From the NCBI GenBank assembly GCA_965228435.1, contig OZ245818.1:3968001-4032000 (forward strand): DNA of 64,000 nt. Direction: 5' to 3'. Under the pieces are notes generated by a model. That model was not told the origin of the DNA. It ran no database searches and was given only the letters and a program-made list of their open reading frames with translations. The DNA comes from Hoeflea_A sp965228435. Lineage in GTDB: Bacteria; Pseudomonadota; Alphaproteobacteria; Rhizobiales; Rhizobiaceae. The position numbers were made by a program, and so were the translations under genes. Of the stretch, positions 29,742 through 38,317 are shown one piece after another; positions within the stretch are counted from its first letter, which is position 1; each line of letters starts with the position of its first letter.

Positions 29742-30065
29742 GCTTTACACTGGCATTCGTGTCGGCATGTGTAGGATAGGTGGTAGGCTTTGAAGCGTTG
29801 GCGCCAGCCGGCGTGGAGCCATCCTTGAAATACCACCCTTATCGTCATGGATGTCTAACCGCGATCCGTTATCCGGGTCCGGGACAGTGTATGGTGGGTA
29901 GTTTGACTGGGGCGGTCGCCTCCCAAAGAGTAACGGAGGCGCGCGATGGTAGGCTCAGACCGGTCGGAAATCGGTCGTCGAGTGCAATGGCATAAGCCTG
30001 CCTGACTGCGAGACTGACAAGTCGAGCAGAGACGAAAGTCGGTCATAGTGATCCGGTGGTCCCGC

Positions 30066-30119
<54 letters not shown>

Positions 30120-30148
30120 GACCCCCAAGAGTCCATATCGACGGGGTT

Positions 30149-30188
<40 letters not shown>

Positions 30189-30234
30189 GAGCAGGTCCCA
30201 AGGGTTTGGCTGTTCGCCAATTAAAGCGGTACGT

Positions 30235-30275
<41 letters not shown>

Positions 30276-30303
30276 TGCCGTGGGTGTTGGAATATTGATA
30301 GGA

Positions 30304-30335
<32 letters not shown>

Positions 30336-30537
30336 ACATCTCTGGTGGACCTGTTGTCCTGCCAAGGGCATAGCAGGGTAGCTATATGTGGAATGGATAA
30401 CCGCTGAAAGCATCTAAGCGGGAAACCAACCTAAAAACCAGTATTCCCTGAGAGCCGTGGAAGACGACCACGTCGATAGGCTGGAGGTGGAAGTGTGGCA
30501 ACACATGAAGCTGACCAGTACTAATAGCTCAATCGAT

Positions 30538-30569
30538 CTTGATCGTTCCCATTACCAATGATCATCAAT
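30538..30569 (+). other. Right arm of pre-23S processing stem
   Basis: Reverse complement of 27388-27420 with about three mismatches (CTTGATCGTTCCCATTACC, then AATGATCATC). It defines the RNase III stem at the 3' side of 23S. A small hairpin CCGGTGC/GCACCGG follows at 30571-30587. Confidence 0.88.
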
Positions 30570-30600
30570 CCGGTGCTAAGCACCGGATCGATGGCTAAAG

Positions 30601-30854
30601 CGCTCACGCGCCGTTCCGCCCTTCGGGCTGGCGCTGCGCGGGCGCGCCGCAAAAGCGGCGACGTATCCGGCGGGTTTCCCCGCCGTACTTGGCCTTGCGA
30701 AGCTCTCTGAGCTTCGAGCCTTTTTCCATGACAATCTGTCGAGGGAAAAGAGTTCGGTGCAAAGCACCGCAAGCGCAAAGCGCGCCGGCCACTTTTGGCC
30801 GCCCCCGCGGAGCATAGGCCCGATAGGGCCGCTCATGCGTGAGCGCAAACAAAC
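30601..30854 (-). repeat. rrn palindromic repeat, copy 5 (full length)
   Basis: It fills most of the 23S-5S spacer. It is the closest relative of copy 4 and the reverse complement of copy 2, with matching blocks at both ends and in the middle (GGCCACTTTTGGCC, GCATAGGCCCGATAGGGCC). Terminal sequences CGCTCACGC and GCGTGAGCG are inverted repeats. It ends about 38 bases before 5S. Confidence 0.92.
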
Positions 30855-30892
30855 CAAAAAAACACCCAGCTTCTCATTCTTTGCCCTTAGCC

Positions 30893-31010
30893 GACCTGGT
30901 GGTTATGGCGGGGTGGCTGCACCCGTTCCCATGCCGAACACGGCCGTGAAACGCCCCAGCGCCGATGGTACTTCGTCTTAAGACGCGGGAGAGTAGGTCA
31001 TCGCCAGGTC
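30893..31010 (+). rRNA. rrf: 5S ribosomal RNA
   Basis: About 118 bases from GACCTGGTGGTTATGGCGG to TCATCGCCAGGTC. The termini pair (GACCTGG/CCAGGTC) and the CCCGTTCCCATGCCGAACAC loop is conserved. Confidence 0.97.
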
Positions 31011-31124
31011 TGCTAAGCGCAAAGATAAAATCTTCTCTTCAATAATGTGTCCGACACGCTAGAAACTCAAAAGCTGCATTTGCAGCGGCTTCGGCGCGAA
31101 AGGCAGGTGGAACAAACCAGTTGG

Positions 31125-31202
<78 letters not shown>

Positions 31203-31483
31203 ACTTCCGAACAACCATCTCGGTCAAAATCTCAACTCAGAGGCCCTCTCGGCGCTGCTGAGTAATGCTTGCGTGATGTCCAAAACTTGGCCCCTAAGAC
31301 CTGACTGACCCGCATCTGAATTCTCAGATCGGGTATCCAATGAGGCTCGTGGCATCGGCAGGCGACGATCATGGGTTTGACCGCCTCAGGCAACAGATTG
31401 GTACAACCTAGCAGGTAAAGCGAATCCTGCGAGCAGGGTCTTGCGGCAGGCGAGCAAGCCTCGCCGGCTGCAGAAACGATTGC

Positions 31484-31765
31484 CTAATTCATGTGCTTGT
31501 CGAAGAACGCGATCATCGATTCCGGATGGTCGCCAAAGAAGTTGTGGCTGATGAAACGGCGCGTATCGCCTTCCTGTATCCAGTGAAGCTTTTTGTCCTC
31601 GCCCGGGATTAGGTCAAACGTCGTTTGCACATCGTCCGGAACCGTCCAGACATTGTCTCGGCGGTGCCTGATTCCCGTGAGGTATCTGCCGTCTGCCAGG
31701 ACGATGGTTATGGCAGGATCGAGGGGCACTTTGATTATCGCAAACCACCCCTTTGCCCGGTTCAT
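31484..31765 (-). pseudogene. Truncated alpha/beta hydrolase remnant
   Basis: A 93-codon frame starting at 31765, 12 bases after ohr on the same strand. Its C-terminal part (VPDDVQTTFDLIPGEDKKLHWI, read in two pieces with FISHNFFGDHPESMIAFFD) resembles the last strand and helix of alpha/beta hydrolases of the dienelactone-hydrolase group. The nucleophile region and the first two thirds of such a protein are missing. It is probably a 5'-truncated remnant; a small independent gene cannot be excluded. Confidence 0.5.
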
Positions 31766-31777
31766 TCAAATGACAGT

Positions 31778-32212
31778 TCAATCTGAGATAATCTCGGTCG
31801 AGATGTCTACGTTGCCGCGAATCGAGTTCGAGTAAGGACATATCCCATGAGCAGCTTCCGTCAGGCGCTCAGCGTCTTGCCGATCGACCCCTGGCAAGGA
31901 GACTTTAAGGTCGACTTTCAGTCCAAACCCGCCAGCGTCTCGTGCACCGATTCCGACAGCGGTCTTCACCTCAACTGCATCAGGAACTTTTGGCAAGGAA
32001 TTGTCCTGAGAGGCTGCAAACTTCATCGCGCCGATATAGCAGGCGGAATAGCCGGCAGCGAAAAGCTGTTCCGGATTGTAGCCCTTTCCATTTCCACCCA
32101 TTTCGGTTGGGGTGGCAAGATCGAGGGTCAGGTCCGTGCCCGCCACTTTTGCTTTTCCGTCGCGTCCACCAGTCGCCGAGGCATGGGCTGTATAAACGGG
32201 TTTTATTGACAT
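31778..32212 (-). CDS. ohr: Organic hydroperoxide resistance protein (Ohr/OsmC family)
   Basis: A 144-residue thiol peroxidase that reduces organic hydroperoxides using lipoylated proteins. The catalytic Cys58 lies in GYSACYIGAMKF and the resolving Cys125 in AHGICPYSNS, spaced as in Ohr. TEMGGNGKGYNPEQLFAAG is also diagnostic of Ohr rather than OsmC. It is divergent from a MarR-type regulator with palindromic sites between them. Confidence 0.96.
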   Translation of the reverse strand: MSIKPVYTAHASATGGRDGKAKVAGTDLTLDLATPTEMGGNGKGYNPEQLFAAGYSACYIGAMKFAASQDNSLPKVPDAVEVKTAVGIGARDAGGFGLKVDLKVSLPGVDRQDAERLTEAAHGICPYSNSIRGNVDISTEIISD

Positions 32213-32222
32213 TGTGCGTTCC

Positions 32223-32301
32223 TTTAATCGTGTGCGATTTAATCGTGTACGATTAAATATGCGAGCCGGACACTGTTGTCAATCACTTGCGATTTAATCG
32301 C
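32223..32301. promoter_or_regulatory. OhrR operator cluster between ohr and ohrR
   Basis: Three related palindromes built on TTTAATCG. The best is ATTTAATCGT / ACGATTAAAT at 32237-32258 with a two-base centre. An imperfect one overlaps it at 32223-32242. A third, GCGATTTAATCGC, lies at 32289-32301, close to the ohrR start at 32322. The first two are close to the ohr start at 32212. This is the expected layout for peroxide-sensed autorepression of both genes. Confidence 0.8.
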
Positions 32302-32321
32302 CTGCGATATATTTGTGCGAC

Positions 32322-32759
32322 ATGCGTCGCAAAGCTCAGCCACTCAGCCAGCAACTCTGTTTTGCCCTGTATTCAGCAAACCACGCCATGGCCCGGTTGT
32401 ACCGACCAATGCTGTCGGCTTTGAACCTTACCTATCCTCAGTACCTGGTGCTTCTCGCCTTGTGGGAGCGTGACAACCTGTCAGTGGGTGAGATGGGCAA
32501 GGCGCTTTTGCTGGAGAGCAACACGCTGACTCCACTGCTCAAGCGTATGGAAGCCGCGGGGCTGATTTTGCGAGAGCGAAGCCAGCAGGACGAACGAAGT
32601 GTTTTTGTGAAGTTGACCGAGTTCGGAAAGGAGCTCGAATTGAAGTCTCACGATCTGGCGGAGTGCGTGTCTGACGCCGCCGGTGGAGACGACACCGACG
32701 TAGAGGCGCTGCGAGACCAGATCTTTATGCTGGCGGAACGCCTGCGCGCAGCTTCTTAG
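32322..32759 (+). CDS. ohrR: MarR-family organic peroxide sensor OhrR
   Basis: A 145-residue winged-helix repressor. The reactive Cys13 is in QQLCFALYSANHAM, the same place as in OhrR, where oxidation releases DNA. The recognition region reads LLLESNTLTPLLKRMEAAGLI and the wing RSQQDERSVFVKLTE. The ATG at 32322 follows a TTG nine bases upstream in frame; the ATG gives the standard OhrR N-terminus. It is divergent from its target ohr. Confidence 0.94.
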   Translation: MRRKAQPLSQQLCFALYSANHAMARLYRPMLSALNLTYPQYLVLLALWERDNLSVGEMGKALLLESNTLTPLLKRMEAAGLILRERSQQDERSVFVKLTEFGKELELKSHDLAECVSDAAGGDDTDVEALRDQIFMLAERLRAAS

Positions 32760-32801
32760 CTCTCCAACATCACAGCCCGCCGGCCAATGCGGCTATTACT
32801 G

Positions 32802-33090
32802 CTACGCTGAGTTGGATTCCTGGGACGCTTCTTCACTTTGGCGGCTACGCCACTCTGCCGTAGTCAGCGAGTCCCATTTCTGGAATGCGCTCATAACCGA
32901 GAAGGTAGGCTATCTCGCTAATCTCGAGGGTCGGCTCAGACAGGTATTCCAATGCAAGCTGCCGGCGAGATTCGGACAAAAGTGCCTGAAAGTTATGACC
33001 TTCGACGCGGAGGTGCCGCTGCAACGACCGTTCGCTATCGAAAGCTGTCCAAAAGGCTTCAGGCGTCTCTATCCGGTCCGGTGCTGGCAT
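32802..33090 (-). pseudogene. Remnant of an AraC-family transcriptional regulator
   Basis: The frame from 33090 encodes SERSLQRHLRVEG and QLALEYLSEPTLEISEIAYLLGYE, the first helix-turn-helix of an AraC C-terminal domain, then goes wrong. Shifting frame near 32893 continues with SAFQKWDSLTTAEWRSR, the second helix-turn-helix with about four residues deleted, to a stop at 32802. The N-terminal ligand domain is absent. So this is a truncated, frameshifted remnant. Confidence 0.8.
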
Positions 33091-33245
33091 GTCTCAAGTC
33101 TCATTTTCTGAGCAGCTACTGCCAGAAATCGACTTGTTCTGGTATCGCCTTGCCCGCCAAATCTACCGCAATTCCAACCAGTCTGCTCTTGTCATGTCCG
33201 GTTAGCAAAAATAAGGGCTCGATTCCGAGCAATGATGAAAGTCGC

Positions 33246-33848
33246 TCACTTCCTGACCAATGAGATTTCGGGGACGGCTATCCGGGCCAAGCCAGTTGAG
33301 CGATCAACGCGGGTCGATCGGCAATGGCCGCCGGGTACCGCTTCTCCGTCGCTGACATAGATTTGCGTCACCAACGTTCGAAAGCCGGGCGCTGAAAGCT
33401 GATAGTGGATATGCCTTGGGCGTGGTTCATATTCGCCCGGGACAAGCGAGGTCACATCGTAGCGTCCGTCATCATCCGTCAAAACCGAGCCACGCAGATC
33501 GAGTTGCCTGTCGTCATATTGCGATGCGGAACCGTTGCCTTCGGGGTGATAGCGCCCTTCACCATCCGTCTGCCAAAGCTCGATTCTAACGCCCGCCAAG
33601 GGCTGATCCGGATTGTCCGCATCCGTGACGCGTCCCGTAATTTTCATCGGCTCGCCCGGCCTGCCCCAGCGGTTCAGGTTTTCGACCACGGGCATTTCGG
33701 ACACAAAGAACGGGCCTTTGGCGTCACTTCTGGTCGGGGCGCAAGCCCGAGTCCCTTGCGCCCCGCTGCTATTCGTTCCGAAGAGCAGTGCCCCGCCAAA
33801 CGCGCTGAAGAATTGCAGAAAGCGGCGGCGTCCTGGATGTCTCTTCAT
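33246..33848 (-). CDS. Tat-exported intradiol ring-cleavage dioxygenase-like protein
   Basis: A 200-residue protein with a twin-Arg type signal (RRRFLQFFSAFGGALLF). The catechol intradiol fold keeps the non-heme iron ligands: Tyr100 (GRYHPEG), Tyr130 (GRYDV), His146 and His148 (RPRHIHYQL). Exported members act on unknown aromatic or protein-bound substrates and differ from cytoplasmic catechol dioxygenases. It is 33 bases downstream of the MBL gene on the same strand, so they form an operon divergent from a LysR regulator. Confidence 0.85.
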   Translation of the reverse strand: MKRHPGRRRFLQFFSAFGGALLFGTNSSGAQGTRACAPTRSDAKGPFFVSEMPVVENLNRWGRPGEPMKITGRVTDADNPDQPLAGVRIELWQTDGEGRYHPEGNGSASQYDDRQLDLRGSVLTDDDGRYDVTSLVPGEYEPRPRHIHYQLSAPGFRTLVTQIYVSDGEAVPGGHCRSTRVDRSTGLARIAVPEISLVRK

Positions 33849-33881
33849 GTGAAACCCGCTCGGATACAGACAGCTTATTGT

Positions 33882-34748
33882 TTAGTTCCGAAAGGCAAAG
33901 CCTTGCAGATCGAGAATGCCCGCCGCCATGCGCTTGGGCCAACGCTCTTTCATTTTCTCGACCAGTTCTTCAGGCCCAGATGAGTTGGCGACCATTTCGC
34001 TATATTCGCTCAGATGGTCTATTGCCGCGGTCAGTTCGCCCTGTGAGGTCGGGTAGCCATGTCCAACCAACAAGGTTTCGACCTCGAGCTTGTCGCGAAG
34101 ATCAGCCAGCACATTGATCCATCCCGGTCGATCCATGCCGGGGAAGAAATAGGCGTTGTTGTAAACCAGATCCTGGAGAATGGCCGTGCCCATTTCGGGC
34201 GCCTCGATCACGATCTGCTCCAACGCCTCGGCGTTTTTGTAGGTGTGAATGCGTAGAGTGAGGCCTCCAAGGCTGGCTTCGGTATCATCCAAAGACTGCA
34301 CCTCACCGAGATTGTCGGGTTTTGGAAAAGGCCCATTTTGAATGTTGGCCAGAATACCCGATGAGGTGAAGATCGGCAGACCGGAGTAGGAGGTCAGACC
34401 GCCGGTATGGTCAGGATGATCATGGCTGAGCAACACGGCGTCGATCGGTTTCCCAAGTGCTTCTGCATATGAACGGGCTTCTGCCGAATATTGTTTGGCA
34501 TCGCCGGAATCGACCAATATCGACCCCGTGGGTCCTTCCAAAACCTGGATCGTCACGCGTCCATCATTGTTGGTGACAAATGTATGGGAAGTGCCAGCGG
34601 GTTTGGCGATCGACACAAGGGTCGCATTTTCGATCGGCTTGCTTGACGACTGCGCATGCGCGTTGCCACCGACCATAGCGGCGGCAGCACTGACAGAACC
34701 AAGGCCAGCCGAAGTCACAAATGTTCGGCGTGAGATTGTCGTGCTCAT
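33882..34748 (-). CDS. Tat-exported metallo-beta-lactamase fold hydrolase
   Basis: A 288-residue protein with a Tat signal (SRRTFVTSAGLGSVSAAAAM, cleavage near AHA-Q). The zinc motif HDHPDH is at residues 109-114, with GHGYPTSQGE as a later His ligand region. The family includes lactonases, sulfatases and quinoprotein-relay type proteins; the substrate is not visible. It is first gene of the two-gene operon with the intradiol dioxygenase-like gene, divergent from the LysR gene by 90 bases. Confidence 0.88.
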   Translation of the reverse strand: MSTTISRRTFVTSAGLGSVSAAAAMVGGNAHAQSSSKPIENATLVSIAKPAGTSHTFVTNNDGRVTIQVLEGPTGSILVDSGDAKQYSAEARSYAEALGKPIDAVLLSHDHPDHTGGLTSYSGLPIFTSSGILANIQNGPFPKPDNLGEVQSLDDTEASLGGLTLRIHTYKNAEALEQIVIEAPEMGTAILQDLVYNNAYFFPGMDRPGWINVLADLRDKLEVETLLVGHGYPTSQGELTAAIDHLSEYSEMVANSSGPEELVEKMKERWPKRMAAGILDLQGFAFRN

Positions 34749-34838
34749 GGAAAATCCTCCTTGTGGGGTGAGCTTTGGTCGAGGAGGTTTGCACGCCGAC
34801 CTTTTCTGTTATAGATCAAAAAGAAAAAACACACTCTT

Positions 34839-35753
34839 TTGAATTTCAAAGCAATGATTGGATCAGTCTCCCATCAAACACTCCGCCGGCTGGCCTATTT
34901 CGAGGCAATTGCGCAGGCCGGATCCATCCGAGGTGCCGCACAGCGGCTCGGCCTTTCCGTGCCCGTGCTTTCATCGGCGCTGTCGGAGCTTGAAGAAGAA
35001 TTGAAGGTTACACTGGCCGTTCGATCGACCCGAAACATGGAGCTCACCAGTGTTGGCAGGCAGGTTTATCAGGATGCGAGCCGCATGCTCGAGGCTGCGC
35101 AGAACGCCCTGGCGCATTCTGGCCAGGACCAGATGCTCACGGGAACCGTGGGCGTCACCTTGCCAGCGGAGTTGGCCCTTCATTGGCTTCCACGCCATGT
35201 CTCGACATTTCGTGCGCGCTATCCGAATGTCACATTATCCGTTGACGCCAATGACCGCGTCGTGGATTTGATCAGCAGTGCCTACGATATCGCAATTCGG
35301 ACCGAGTTTCGTCCGGCGCAACCGGCAATCGGTGCGCAAGATCAGTCGTATTTTGGCTGGCTGGATGTGGTGATGGTCGCGCGTGAAGTGCCCACGATTC
35401 GATCCAGGAATGAGTTCGAATTTGTCGTCGAAGATACGTTCATCGTTGGCCCTGGCGGCACCGACTGGATTGCGGCTTACCGTCCCCGGTCGGGACGTCC
35501 CGTCATGTTGCATCCGACGAAATTGATGAAGGTGGCCAACCGCGAAACAGCAATCGCTTTTGCGAAACAAGGGCTCGGTTGCGCCTTGGTCACCGAGCTT
35601 TCAGTTCGCATTGACCTTGAAACGGGACAGTTGGTCAGGGTTCGCCCCGACATGGCGTTCGGGGGTATCACGCTTCAATCGATCATGCGGGACAATCTTC
35701 CATCACCCGCGGCAAAACTGTTTCGGTCAGTCCTGACTGAAGAGAACCCTTGA
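34839..35753 (+). CDS. LysR-family transcriptional regulator
   Basis: A 304-residue regulator with an N-terminal winged helix-turn-helix (LRRLAYFEAIAQAGSIRGAA, then RLGLSVPVLSSALSELEEEL) and a periplasmic-binding-like effector domain. It probably controls the divergent MBL and dioxygenase-like genes. The effector is unknown. Start chosen at the ATG at 34839; a downstream ATG at 34854 is possible. Confidence 0.92.
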   Translation: MNFKAMIGSVSHQTLRRLAYFEAIAQAGSIRGAAQRLGLSVPVLSSALSELEEELKVTLAVRSTRNMELTSVGRQVYQDASRMLEAAQNALAHSGQDQMLTGTVGVTLPAELALHWLPRHVSTFRARYPNVTLSVDANDRVVDLISSAYDIAIRTEFRPAQPAIGAQDQSYFGWLDVVMVAREVPTIRSRNEFEFVVEDTFIVGPGGTDWIAAYRPRSGRPVMLHPTKLMKVANRETAIAFAKQGLGCALVTELSVRIDLETGQLVRVRPDMAFGGITLQSIMRDNLPSPAAKLFRSVLTEENP

Positions 35754-35787
35754 TCTCAAGGCACCGTCTCCATTTTCTCAGCGGTGA

Positions 35788-36762
35788 TCATGGGCTGCCG
35801 ACCTGAACGACCACCGCGCCGCGGCGTCTGCGCCCTTCCACATGGTGATAAGCGCTGCGCATATCTGCAAACCCATAGGTCCTATCAAGGAGCGGAACCA
35901 GCAGTCCACGTTGAACCAGATCAATCAACTCCAGCAGATCCTCACTGCTGTCACTGTTGACGGCGGTGATCATCTTTTGCTTGCGCGTCCAACCCAACAG
36001 GAGGTTCCCGAGTGCCTCGCCCAAACTGAAATTGAGCGGCAGAAACCGGCCTTCGCTTGTCAGGATCTTTCGGGCTGCAGCGAATGAGTGTGCCCCATAG
36101 GTATCGAAGATAACATCATACTTCTGCTCAAGGGCGGTGATGTCGGTCGTTTCATAATCAACGAATTCTTCTGCTCCCAGATGCCGGACCAGATCAGCGT
36201 TGGGTCCGCTGGCAACGGCTGTGACCTGGCCGCCCATGGCGTTGGCGATTTGCACGGCGTAAACGCCAACATTTCCAGAGGCGCCTGTTACAAGGATCCG
36301 CTGCCCCTCCTGTAGCTTGGCAAAGTCTCTCAGAAAAACGAGCGCGCACAGCGCACCGAAGGGCAGCGCCGCCGCATGTTCGTAAGTCAGCGTTTCCGGC
36401 TTGTGAACGATCGCACCTGTCTCTTTGGCGATTGCGAATTCCGCATGGCCGCCTTTGCCGATGTGTCCAAATACGGCATCGCCAGGCTTGAACGTCGTGA
36501 CACCTGATCCGACTTTTGCGATGTCACCAGCGACGTCTATTCCCAAAACCCGGTTTCGGGGCCCGAGGATGCCGAACATCAACCGCCCGATAATCCGCAT
36601 GGCCCAGGGCATCTCCAGCGATCTCATCCGCCAGTCAGCCGTTGTGACCGCAGCGGCCCGAACCCTGATCAGAACCTCCTTGGCTCCTGGTTCGGGTGTG
36701 GGGATGTCTTCAAACTGCAGAACATCAACCGGCCCATATCGATCGTAGGTGATTGCTTTCAT
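35788..36762 (-). CDS. Zinc-free MDR-type NAD(P)H-dependent oxidoreductase (quinone oxidoreductase-like)
   Basis: A 324-residue medium-chain dehydrogenase/reductase. The N-terminus MKAITYDRYGPVDVLQFEDIP and the nucleotide loop VTGASGNVGVYAVQIANAMG are typical of quinone or enone reductases. The catalytic zinc ligands of true alcohol dehydrogenases are not apparent. It starts inside the end of cysE (38-base overlap), so it is the last gene of a five-gene operon. Confidence 0.9.
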   Translation of the reverse strand: MKAITYDRYGPVDVLQFEDIPTPEPGAKEVLIRVRAAAVTTADWRMRSLEMPWAMRIIGRLMFGILGPRNRVLGIDVAGDIAKVGSGVTTFKPGDAVFGHIGKGGHAEFAIAKETGAIVHKPETLTYEHAAALPFGALCALVFLRDFAKLQEGQRILVTGASGNVGVYAVQIANAMGGQVTAVASGPNADLVRHLGAEEFVDYETTDITALEQKYDVIFDTYGAHSFAAARKILTSEGRFLPLNFSLGEALGNLLLGWTRKQKMITAVNSDSSEDLLELIDLVQRGLLVPLLDRTYGFADMRSAYHHVEGRRRRGAVVVQVGSP

Positions 36763-37585
36763 TTCTCACCGTGCCGCCATTCAAATTCGTACCGTTCCGC
36801 GTTGGTTCAGCAAGCGCTTCGTTTACCCTGTGCAGACGGACAATCTGGGCCGTTATTCCCGCCACTGTGCATCCTGGGGGGACATCCTTGAGAACCACGC
36901 TGCCGGCAGCAATCTTGCTGCGTTCACCGACTTCAATGTTTCCTATCACATTTGCACCGGCTCCAATCATGACGCCGCGCCGAATTTTCGGGTGGCGGTC
37001 CCCATCTGTCTTTCCGGTGCCGCCAAGCGTCACGTTCTGGAGAATGGAGACATCGTCTTCAACAACCGCGGTTTCGCCGATGACGATGCCTGATCCGTGG
37101 TCCAGCATGATGCCGGCGCCCAATCGGGCGGCCGGATGAATGTCAGGCCCCAGCACGACCGAAACCCGATTGGCTATCGAAGCGGCAAGTTCTCTGCGAC
37201 CGTTCTTCCACAGCCGATTCGCAATTCGATGCGCCTGTACCGCAAGGAAGCCCTTGTAGTTCAAGAAGGCGTACAGTGTGGATGGGCAGGCCGGATCATG
37301 AACTTCGATTGCCACCAGATCTCGCGTGGCGGCAGCGGCGATCGACGGCGTTGCATGCAGCAGACCGGAATAGAGGTTGAAGCTGGCTTCGTTCCGCATG
37401 TGGTGCGAAGCCAGCGTATCAGCGAGCATGCGCGCCAGGGCGTCGTTGATGTTGTCGGGTTCCTGAACGCATCGCGTCAGGGTCGGCTCAAGGAACGGTT
37501 CGCGCTTTGCCAGCGCAGCGCCATCAACCTGAATGGTCTGCCACACTCGCGATCCGGACTCATCGTCTGCTGGAAAAACTGACAT
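36725..37585 (-). CDS. cysE: Serine O-acetyltransferase
   Basis: A 286-residue enzyme that makes O-acetylserine for cysteine synthesis. It has an N-terminal helical domain (WQTIQVDGAALAKREPFLEP, YKGFLAVQAHRIANRLW) and a left-handed beta-helix of hexapeptide repeats with the catalytic HPAARLG and LDHGSGIVIGET segments. The ATG at 37585 gives MSVFPADDE; the frame is open to 37624. Being inside a detoxification operon rather than with cysK is unusual and suggests a dedicated cysteine/glutathione supply. Its C-terminus overlaps the start of the next gene by 38 bases. Confidence 0.95.
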   Translation of the reverse strand: MSVFPADDESGSRVWQTIQVDGAALAKREPFLEPTLTRCVQEPDNINDALARMLADTLASHHMRNEASFNLYSGLLHATPSIAAAATRDLVAIEVHDPACPSTLYAFLNYKGFLAVQAHRIANRLWKNGRRELAASIANRVSVVLGPDIHPAARLGAGIMLDHGSGIVIGETAVVEDDVSILQNVTLGGTGKTDGDRHPKIRRGVMIGAGANVIGNIEVGERSKIAAGSVVLKDVPPGCTVAGITAQIVRLHRVNEALAEPTRNGTNLNGGTVRNESNHLRSIWAG

Positions 37586-37710
37586 ACCTGATCCTTTCGA
37601 TGTGGGTGCAAGGCGCGATTCCACAAGGCGAATATCCGGCCTTGTCCGATGCGCTCTGAGAGCGCATCAGCACGCTTTTTGTGTGGTTCACTGTGTAAAG
37701 GCGAACTGTG

Positions 37711-37932
37711 TCAGTTCCGATCGGTACGGATATCGCTGACCTTGCGGCCTTCGATACCCCAGTTGTCGAGTGGGACTTCGTCAATCACCACAAAGGTTGT
37801 GGCGGGACTCTTGTTCAGCACTCTCTGCAGCAGATCGGTGACGCCGGATATCAGTTGGCCCTTTTCCTCTGCCGTCGGCCCCTTTCCGTCGGCTCCACCC
37901 TCTTGGGTTACCTTGATGTTCACATAGGGCAT
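37711..37932 (-). CDS. 4-oxalocrotonate tautomerase family enzyme
   Basis: A 73-residue protein beginning MPYVNIKVTQ. After Met removal Pro1 is the catalytic base, as in 4-OT. A normal-size tautomerase subunit with Arg residues near the C-terminal region of the fold (the GVTDLLQRVLNKSP helix). It lies 4 bases after the NTF2-like gene. The substrate may be an enolisable 2-oxo acid or an isothiocyanate-like electrophile; not determinable. Confidence 0.93.
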   Translation of the reverse strand: MPYVNIKVTQEGGADGKGPTAEEKGQLISGVTDLLQRVLNKSPATTFVVIDEVPLDNWGIEGRKVSDIRTDRN

Positions 37933-37936
37933 CGCT

Positions 37937-38317
37937 TCAATCCTTCCGCTCGACGAACGAGAACACCTTGGTCAAAACACGCCATCCGTCGCTGGTATTG
38001 ATCAGTGTCAGAAGGTCCTGGTAGTTGCGGCCCATCATGGTCATGCGCGCTTCTACGATTCCAATCCGATCCCCCTTGAGGGCGATGTGTTCGATTGTTT
38101 CTTCTCTCGGATCACCGCGCGAAGCTGGCGGGGTTCGCGCATCGATGCGCGCCATGTAAGCGTCCAGGCCCATGTATTCATAGGTGTCGGCCGTGCCGTT
38201 CACATAAGCCAAATCGGAATGGAATACCGAGCGCAGGACCTTGCTGTCGGACTGATAGAGACCGTCAAAATATCGTCCCATCAATTCCCGAACTTCGTTT
38301 TGGTCAACGGAAGTCAT
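37937..38317 (-). CDS. NTF2-like / SnoaL-like protein (putative lumazine-binding type)
   Basis: A 126-residue cone-shaped fold protein (MTSVDQNEVRELMGRYFDGLY, RSVFHSDLAYVNG, LTLINTSDGWRVLTKVFSF). Such proteins act as isomerases, dehydratases or ligand binders. Its ATG at 38317 overlaps the GST stop (TGATG), so translation is coupled. The open frame to 38401 lies inside the GST gene and is not used. Exact role unknown. Confidence 0.85.
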   Translation of the reverse strand: MTSVDQNEVRELMGRYFDGLYQSDSKVLRSVFHSDLAYVNGTADTYEYMGLDAYMARIDARTPPASRGDPREETIEHIALKGDRIGIVEARMTMMGRNYQDLLTLINTSDGWRVLTKVFSFVERKD

